NCBI RefSeq assembly: GCF_001039355.2
Contig: NW_019775763.1
Coordinates: forward strand, 64,001-117,912
From: Lingula anatina
Lineage: Eukaryota > Brachiopoda > Lingulata > Lingulida > Lingulidae
Length of the DNA stretch: 53,912 nt
Reading direction: 5' to 3'
The translations under genes and the position numbers were made by a program. The notes under the pieces are model-generated. The model saw only the letters and a program-made list of their open reading frames with translations, was not told the origin of the DNA and ran no database searches. This document shows, piece after piece, positions 45,535 to 53,912 of the stretch. How positions within the stretch are numbered: the stretch's first letter is position 1; each line of letters starts with the position of its first letter.

Positions 45535-48190
45535 TGTGTGTGTGTGTGTGTGTGTGTGCGGGGTGGGGGGGGGGCGAGAGCACGGGACCCATTTTGCCCC
45601 CCGCCCTCTGAAGAAGTGGATACAGGGTGATGGGATCCCTCTTTCCCCTCTCCCTTTTCTTTCAGAGCGGGATGGCGAATTCAACTTACCAACTTGGAGA
45701 TTCATGCTAATGTTGGACCCTGCTCTAAGACTCAAGGAAGCAAGATTCATGTTTTCTCGGTTTTGCAGAATGAGTAGCGGAGGACCCCCCTTTTTTCTGC
45801 ACATCATTCTTATATCAGCCTTATTTATCTGTATTCCCTGTCCGTGGTAGCCCACTTCCCGTAAACAATAAAGACTAAGTACTCGATGATAACACTTCGT
45901 AGTCTGTATTATAGGCTAATACACAGGGAGTTATGCCAATGTAACAGTTTATTCCATCGGCATGCCCTTACAATACCGGCGGCGTTTAAATAACACTTGA
46001 CGGTATTTGGAGTCATAGTTGAAATAACAAAAAGCACAGCCTTGACATAGTTCTTTTTATCTTATTGATAGCACTCGATAGACATGGGCAATTATTTTCC
46101 ACGGTTTTCTTTAGATCACATCATATAACTAACCTGTTGGCATGCAAAATGTAAAAGCTCAAAACTTTAAAAACATTCAAATATATATTATAATGTGTAC
46201 GTATATAGTATATATGTTTTTTTTTTTTGTGAAAATTTAATCTTTATTCAAAAGTTGTGGCGTTTTGTTTATTTTTACCGAACGCAAAGCACCAAAATGC
46301 ACAATGTAACAGACGACGGGTTATGTCAGATTCCATTGCAGCTCAGCATTCCGCAGTGAAGGGAAAATGCTGAATTGATTGGTTAACAAATGTCAAGCAA
46401 ATTGTCACGATAACTTCTTTAAAGATGATACCGCTCTCAACAGCTGCTACATGAAACTTGAAACTTAAACAAAATATATCATTTAGTTATATGCAGTTCG
46501 TTCTAGATAAGTTGTTCAAACTAGACGGGTAAGGCCAGAAAGTTCATTCTTGTTAGTTGCAGTCACCTACTTGTACAAGTAAGCGGGAGAAGGAGAGTTT
46601 AAGTGTGGAAATACTCTCAAAAATTAAAATTTTCAAAAAAGATCTTGCATTCTTTTTTCACAGACAAAAACTTATTCAAATCCGTTTGATTGAGGAAGCT
46701 GTCCGATTGCCATTTAAAGCGTTTCAAGTTAGTAAAAAAATGTTTTGGGAAATGACGAAAACAGATCTTATAGCACTTAACCATACAGATCACTTGCCCA
46801 ATAAATCCACATATAGATCTGATAATTCACGTCTATTTTAGGTATTTTATTTTACAGAAAACATGAAACTTTATTACCATTGGGCATTCTTTGTCGATCT
46901 CATTCGTTTAAAATATGCACTATATACATTTGTACATACATATGTATGCAGTAATTTTGTATATACCTTTGTTTTATGTCCACTGCATTAGAAATATCCT
47001 GGATCCGCTGAAAATATAATGTAGACTAACCTGATTTTAACTTAAAGTAACTACCCATGCACTTCCATTAATGAACCCTCAATCAATTGAGGATTAAGTC
47101 AATAGAAAAGCATTAAGCCTAATCGAGGAGAATTAATCAGAAACTGTATACGTTAAAAGAAAACCTTGTAATCAAGCAAATTGAGTGAGTCGTTTGTTTG
47201 TAGTCATACATCAAAGAGGTTGTCTTTACAGTCATGGGATGTTTATTTCTATGCATGTATCGCCATATAACTTTTTATTTCATTCGTTTTGGCAATGTAT
47301 TCTTCATTTAGCAACATTACTTGCTTATCATTCGGCATATCAAGCAGGAACAGACAAACTAGTTGGATCACACTCGTCAAGACCTGATTGATTTTTATCA
47401 TAAATTGAGAATCAATTTGTTCCCTTGCTTTAAGATAATATGGGCTATATTTTGAATCAAAGTAAAATTACAAATGCAGTTGCTAAGTTTTAATGGCACG
47501 TTGCCAACATTTAAAAGGATTTAGCGTCAAATGAAAGCATCGTTCGTACAGTGTAGAAAATACCAGAATACACCCGTGGGTATCGACTGTGAGATTTATC
47601 AAGAATCTCATAAGCGCTGATAAAAATTCAAAATAGAACAATAGAACAATAATAATAATAGAAAAATACCCAACATTGTTGTTCGGAAAACATTTATCTT
47701 GACTGTGATGATTGTAAAAACATCGAAAATGCGATCACGGGCAGGTTTTGAATAGGTTTCATTCGCCTACTGATTAATTCACTTTATGACGACTGTCGGT
47801 TACATTTTTCCATCACCAATAAATTAAATGTTTATACAAAAGTAACATTTTGCATAACTGCATTAAACGTCGGTGGCATCAATTCCATTCAGATAGAACC
47901 TTTTTCATTAGGAATGTTGACTTCCATGTATTTCTTTGCTGTTCTTTCCATAAATTGGCGTCTGCAAAGAGGCACTAGTATATTAATGGATCAGTTATAA
48001 CTTTTTATAACTTTTTTTGAGCGGATACTCCACAAGAAGTGGAGTCACAATATCCCATTTACCGTTCCTTATTAAATATAAGAGATTGAACAAATAAAAC
48101 GAATGGTTTGAGCGCTTGTCAATCTACATATGTATTGCTTTAGTTTTAATGCAAGTGCCGAAGATTGCTGTATAATTTATTATTTATTAA
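45535..48190. repeat. Tandem duplicate copy A (~2.66 kb), ends at the N
   Basis: It begins with a (TG)n tract (45535-45558) and poly-G and matches copy B from there to TTTATTATTTATTA just before the N at 48191. Offsets between matching positions rise only from 2669 at the left to 2687 at the right, so the copies are collinear with small indels and scattered substitutions. Open frames in copy A, for instance that at 46557-46841, are not preserved in copy B: the latter is frame-shifted by a two-base insertion near 49431. The unit is therefore most likely non-coding. Confidence 0.9.
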
Positions 48191-48191
48191 N
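48191..48191. other. Single ambiguous base (N) at the copy A/B junction
   Basis: The only non-ACGT base in the window. It falls exactly where copy A stops and copy B starts, which marks it as a probable assembly join. Confidence 0.9.
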
Positions 48192-50876
48192 TGCACATAG
48201 ACAAGTATGTGTGTGTGTGTGTGTGTGTGTGCGGGGGGGGGGGATGGAAGCACGGGATCATTTTGCCCCCCGCCCTCTGAAGAAGTGGACACAGGGTGAT
48301 GGGATCCCTCTTTCCCCTCTCCCTTTTCTTTCAGAATGGCGAATTCAACTTACCATCTTGGAGATTCATGCTAATGTTGGACCCTGCTCTAAGACTCAAA
48401 GAAGCAAGATTCATGTTTTCTCGGTTTTGCAGAATGAGTAGCGGAGGACCCCCCTTTTTTTCTGCACATCATTCTTATATCAGCCTTATTTATCTATGTT
48501 CCCTGTCCGTGGTAGCCTACTTCCCGTAAACAATAAAGACTCCGTACTCGATGATAACACTTCGTAGTCTGTATTATAGGCTAATACACAGGGAGTTATG
48601 CCAATTTAACAGTTCATTCTATCGGCATGCCCTTACAATACCGGAGGCGTTTAAACAACACTTGACGGCATTTGGAGTCACAGTTGAAATATTGACAACA
48701 AAAAGATAGTCCAAGCATAGCCTTGACATAGTTCATTTTATCTAATTGACAGGACTTGATAGACGTGGGAAATTGTTTTCCACGGTTTTCTTTAGATCGA
48801 TTCACATCATGTAACTAACCTGTTGGCATGCAAAATGTAAAAGCTCAAAACTTTAAAAAAACATTCAAATGTATATTGTAATGTGTACGTATATAGTATA
48901 TATTTTTTTCGTGAAAATTTAATCTTTATTCAAAAGTTGTGGCGTTTTGTTTATTTTTACCGAACGCAAAGCACCAAAATGCACAATTTAACAGACGACA
49001 GGTTATGTCAGATTCCATTGCAGCTCAGCATTCCGCAGTGAAGGGAAAATGCTGAATTGATTGGTTAACAAATGTCAAGCAAATTGTCACGATAACTTCT
49101 TTAAAGATGATACCGCTCTCAACAGCTGCTACATGAAACTTGAAACTCAAACAAAATATATCATTTAGTTATATGCAGCTCGTTCTAGATAAGTTGTTCA
49201 AACTAGACGGGTAAGGCCAGAAAGTTCATTCTTGTTAGTTGCAGTCACCTACATGTACTTGTACATAGTACATGTAAGCGTGAGAAGAAGAGTTTGTGTG
49301 GAAATACTCTTAAAAATTAAATTTTTTAAAAAAGATCTTGCATTCTTTTTTCACAGACAAAAACTTATTCAAATCCGTTTGATTGAGGAAGCTGTCCGAT
49401 TGCCATTTAAAGCGTTTCAAGTTAGTAAAAATTCATGTTTTGGGAAATGACGAAAACAAATCTTATAACATTTAACCATACATATTACTTGCCCAATAAA
49501 TCCACATATAGATCTGACAGCTCACATCTTTTTAAGTACCTCATTTTATAGAATTTATGAAACTTTATTACCGTTGGGCATTCTTTGTCGATCTCATTTC
49601 ATTTCAAATATGCACTTCCTACATACCGTATGGTGTAGTAACTTTGTATGTACCTTTGTTTTTATGTCCACTGCATTAGAAATATCCTGGATCCGCTGAA
49701 AATATAATGTAGACTAACCTGATTTTAACTTAAAGTAACTACCCATCCACTTTCACTAATGAACCCTCAATCAATTGAGGATTAAGTCAATAGAAAAGCA
49801 TTAAGCCTAATCGAGGCGGATTAATCAGAAACTGTATACGTTAAAAGAAAACCTTGTAATCAAGCAAATTGAGTGAGTCGTTTGTTTGTAGTCATACATC
49901 AAAGAGGTTGTCTTTACACTCATGGGATGTATATTTCTATGCATGTATCGCCAAATAACTTTTTATTTCATTCGTTTTGGCAATGTATTCTTCATTTAGC
50001 AACATTACTTGCTTATCATTCGGCAGATCAAGCAGAAACAGACAAACTAGTTGGATCACACTCGTGAAGACCTGATTGATTTTTATCATAAATTGAGAAT
50101 CAATTTGTTCCCTTGCTTTAAGATAATATGGGCTATATTTTGAATCAAAGTAAAATTACAAATGCAGTTGCTAAGTTTTAATGGCATGTTGCCAACATTT
50201 TTAAAGGATTTAGCATCAAATGAAAGCATTGCTAGCACAGTGTAGTAATACCAAAATTCACCGGGGGTCTCGACTGTGAGATTTGTCAAGCATCTCATAA
50301 GCGCTGATAAAAATTCAAAATAGAACAATAGAACAATAATAATGATAGAAAAATACCCAACATTGTTGTTCGGAAAACATTTAACTTGACTGTGATGATT
50401 GTAAAAACATCGAAAATGCGATCACGGGCAGGTTTTGAATAGGTTTCATTCGCCTACTGATTAATTCACTTTATGACGACTGTCGGTTACATTTTTCCAT
50501 TACCAATGAATAAAATGTTTATACAAAAGTAACATTTTGCATAACTGCATTAAACGTCGGTGGCATCAATTCCATTCAGATAGAACCTTTTTCATTAGGA
50601 ATGTTGACTTCCATGTATTTCTTTGCTGTTCTTTCCATAAATTGGCGTCTGCAAAGAGGCACTAGTATATTAATGGATCAGTTATAACTTTTTATAACTT
50701 TTTTTGAGCGGATACTCCACAAGAAGAGGAGTCACAATATCCCATTTACCGTTCCTAATTAAATATAAGAGATTGAACAAATAAAACGAATGGTTTGAGC
50801 GCTTGTCAATCTACATATTTATTGCTTTAGTTTTAATGCAAGTGCCAAAGATTGCTGTATAATTTATTATTTATTA
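48192..50876. repeat. Tandem duplicate copy B (~2.68 kb)
   Basis: Starts just before a (TG)n tract (48208-48231) and poly-G and runs collinear with copy A to TTTATTATTTATTA (ending about 50876), after which unique sequence resumes. Differences from copy A include an expanded ACATGTACTTGTACATAGTA block near 49251 and scattered single-base changes, a level that would fit two alleles of a highly polymorphic invertebrate. Confidence 0.9.
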
Positions 50877-52749
50877 TAAAACGGGTGGAGAGCTAGTTTT
50901 AAAATGCTTTTTTATCGCTATTGTATTAACTTCTACGACATTTGCAACCCTGAACAGAGGGGAAAATCATCTGTTTATTTCGTAAATCGATTTATACCAC
51001 ATGGTATTATTCACCAAAAAAAGCGATCATGACTAAAAAAAATATCATTTTTGTTCTTGTATAATAAGGCAGATCGATCGCCGCGTCTACCGCATTGAGT
51101 CGCATGGCGGCGTGGCTTGTTGGTGCTTATTCTGGTTCAGCCTGATAAAGTCACGGCTTCCAACAGGGGATTTTGTGTTTGTTTGGGATGCGTCAGATAA
51201 ACCCTTGCCTCTCACCGCAGCCTGTATAGGAATGCCTTTTAATTGCCGCGGCGTCGTTTCTCTGGGGAGAGCGATTTTTTATTCTATACCTGATGGACGT
51301 TACCCGTGTGGAAGATAACATACCTGCCGAAGTGTACTTCTAACAAGTAAGGGCGGCATTAGGTCGTACTAAGTATCAAATAGTTTCAACCTGGGTCATT
51401 TTGGTCCATTTAGAGCAGTGACTTGTCCGTTGTAAAATTTAGGGTAGGGTAATTACTTCGCTTATTATCTTTGTAAAGGTATTTTGAAATGTGTATTTCT
51501 ATATAATTCTGGCCTGATTATTTTGTATGTGTTCCATTGTAAACCGAAAATGCCAAGGTTATATCTTGATAGGTTGAGATACAGAAGATTGTCCAGAAAA
51601 TGTAGAAGAAACGTCCAATAAACAGAGCCTTAAAAAATTTCACTTTATTTCAGTAAAAAAATTGAAACCCTTTCAGATAATAATAATCCTTCATCTTATA
51701 TCAAGGCCTTATTAGCAACTGCGCGAAGAAACAATGATATCCTTTTAAAAAGATAAAATAACATTTTACATAAACATGAAATGGTTGCACGTATAAAACA
51801 CTTTGACAGTGACACTAGTAACAAAGTTGCTGACTTTCACTTTCGATTTCGTGTTTTCCTATATGAAGTCAGCATCTAACTGCAAATTGCTCGCATGAAC
51901 ACGTATCCCACCGTTGTATTTTATACTTAATCAGACTTTATTCTCTATGAAAATGATATTAATGATATTAAGATATTATATATTGACATTCCGTGAAATC
52001 CTTCTATGCCACATGTATATTCCAGTACTAATCACAATCATGCATACCACAAACTAATGGTTGCTCGTTGCCCGTGAGGCAAGAACAGACGACATTCACG
52101 ATTTTTTATGAAATTTACTCGCTCACACTAATCATAGCTAATCCCATCCCTATTTAATATCTAAGGGCATAAGTTTGCCTCTACAATGTACCTTGGATTG
52201 TATCAAAAATAATTTAGTGATTGAACAAAGACGAGTCAACAACCAGAAATCGGATTTCTCTTTATTACTGTATTTAAATTACCATCCTAAATAAAATAGA
52301 GATGGTACTAACTCAATATGCTATCAAAAAAAGAGAAACACATGTACAAAGAATAACGCATCACTTTGCCAATTAATCATTGTCCATCTGCTGCATTTTT
52401 TCGTACAGTTTTTATTTACTTGGTTCTACATAAGCATTGACTTTACAAATTGTCTTTTACGAGACTTTGGACGACATTGGCGGCATTTACAATGTAGGTA
52501 ACGGGTCTACCGGTAATTACAATAATCCAATACTAGTATACCAATGCAATTTTGGTCGCCGTCTTCTATAGACTCTATGTGTAATCTGCACACCACCTAA
52601 TTTTTTTACATCAAAAACCAGCATACAGCAAAGGACACAGTCACACCAGATGCATTAATACATCACATCTAATGAAAAATAAAAACGAACGGCAAATCAT
52701 CATAACGTGTACATAACTTAAATATACCTTAGTATATACTGAAACTAAT
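50877..52749. other. Intergenic; one GC-richer island
   Basis: Mostly AT-rich. The island at about 51065-51320 (CGATCGATCGCCGCG, GCATGGCGGCGTGG, TTTTAATTGCCGCGGCG) could be regulatory or a small exon. Its 68-codon frame has no recognised domain. Confidence 0.4.
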
Positions 52750-53480
52750 TTTAGCAATAAATGCATGAAAGTCTTGGTAAAATTAAAGGTTGAAAAAACG
52801 CCCATCACAATGACCGCTGTGACCATAAACACCAGATACAATCACCACGAAATTAGTCTCGTGTCTAAAAGGTGGAAAACCATGAAAAGTTTTTTTGCAG
52901 CTCAAATCATCCCGGGTGCCGGGGGTTACTTCAATATCTCCTACAAACACAGCAATGTTATTGATTTGCAATTTAGTCTATTTTCGTTCTCGGGGGACAG
53001 ATTGTCAGTTTTTAATGAAATCAATTATGTCCGAAATGAGTTGATAGTAGCATTAATCGATGGTGAAAGGTCCTGCGGCGGGTCGCTTACATCGTGTTTC
53101 CGACAGGCGAAATATGTCCCGTACTGATAGCCAGAGAAGTGTCAGAATTGAGACACTAACGCTGATTACCTCGTCATAAATTCAATTTCAGTCAGAGTGG
53201 ATTTTCTAGAAAAAAAAAGAAAAAAGAGAGAGAGAGACAGAGAGTGAGATAATTGCCCCCAGAAAGTAATCATCCTGGGACTGTGAAACACGATTAATTA
53301 TCCTCATTGCGGGCCTCCAAGTTTGAGATTTTACCAAGAGTTGGAATAACCAATGAAACGGTCTTTTGGCTTTTTCTTCGGATCTATTATCCTCTCACCT
53401 GGCCCGCCTCCTGTGCTATGTGACCCATGCTCATGACTTACGTTTCCCTGTCGTGTAATTATCTGGAGGTGTTGGGGAGG
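52750..53480. promoter_or_regulatory. Candidate distal regulatory region
   Basis: About 0.7 kb of mixed, GC-raised sequence with CAATTATGTCC, GCATTAATCGATGG, ACACGATTAATTATCC, AGTAATCATCC and GTGTAATTATCTGG. The 120-codon plus-strand open frame at 52765-53127 starts at an ATG but has no recognisable domain. It could be a real unknown ORF, but the motif density and lack of protein features favour regulatory DNA. A (GA)n tract lies near 53225-53247. Confidence 0.25.
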
Positions 53481-53912
53481 GTAGAAGTTAAAGTTGTGGA
53501 AGACCAAAAAGATACGTGAACCAATTTCGCCGTTTTCTGCTAACTATGCGTCTTTATGCCTCATTTACGTACTAGTTTACTCTATATTGTAGTAAACTGA
53601 GCAGTCTCAAAATTGCAGTTTGATGCTACTCTTAGCATTCAATTATATGTCTAGAGATTCATCTGTGTTATATGATATTTCTCATTGTCCGCCATTCTAT
53701 TTATTTATTTATTTATTTATTTAGTTTTTGTTTGTTTCCTTATTTATTCATCTTGCCACCTTCTGGCATTCTTGAAGATATGGTAAAATGAAAAAGCATA
53801 GAAATGATGCAAATGTTTTGCTGTGTATTTTGCAGCATGCCGAAGTGTTACATGTACACTGTTCCAGTGTGCTGGATGGAACATTACGTTATTTGCGTCT
53901 TACACGTAAAAG
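53481..53912. other. Intergenic with (TTTA)n tract
   Basis: AT-rich with a TTTA/ATTT tract at about 53699-53724. No supported exon before the window ends. Confidence 0.55.

Noticed and set aside
46557-46841. 94-codon ORF in duplication copy A
   Set aside because: Frame-shifted in copy B by a two-base difference and truncated, so not under coding constraint if the copies are alleles or paralogues.
1-53912. CRISPR arrays, bacterial operons or phage-like systems
   Set aside because: No regular spacer arrays or bacterial gene organisation; the repeats present are satellites, microsatellites and transposon remnants of an animal genome.

Overview
This window is animal nuclear DNA. It is AT-rich, with long non-coding stretches, many microsatellites (CT/GA, TTA, TTTA, TG), a spliced developmental gene with a 15.3 kb intron, and fragments of eukaryotic transposable elements. 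No bacterial-style gene packing is present. The one confidently identified gene is an engrailed-family homeobox gene. The homeodomain and the microsatellite- and LINE-rich background suggest a lophotrochozoan, most likely a mollusc, but I cannot name the species from sequence alone.

Layout. Positions 1-180 hold a possible 3' end of an upstream gene: a 53-codon open frame with a stop and a nearby AATAAA. Positions 1248-1415 are a small hAT-like MITE. Positions 6018-8715 are an array of about 0.29-0.30 kb tandem repeats, interrupted at 7120-7803 by a 5'-truncated non-LTR retrotransposon (LINE) with a broken reverse transcriptase frame. From about 8.7 to 24 kb I see no firm gene; several islands of higher GC with homeodomain-type motifs are candidate regulatory elements.

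The engrailed gene runs left to right. Its promoter (inverted CCAAT box, CRE, TATA box) lies at 24145-24215. Exon 1 (24297-25203) carries the EH1 repressor motif and the EH2 Pbx/Extradenticle-contact motif. The intron (25204-40479) starts with two donors six bases apart. Exon 2 (40480-40787) carries EH3, the homeodomain (EH4) and EH5. The predicted protein is 404 residues. Three perfect CRE octamers spaced exactly 31 bases apart follow the stop codon. The intron and both flanks contain many gene-free islands that look like enhancers, fitting a developmental control gene in a regulatory desert.

From 45.5 to 50.9 kb a roughly 2.67 kb segment occurs twice in tandem, and the single N of the window (48191) sits exactly at the junction. 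The most economical reading is two overlapping contig ends (allelic copies) placed side by side, so an assembly artefact. I found no convincing new biological system. The most interesting points are the tandem donor at the EH2/EH3 junction, the 31-base CRE ladder, a palindromic SOX-type site in the intron, a long foldback hairpin, and the probable false duplication.
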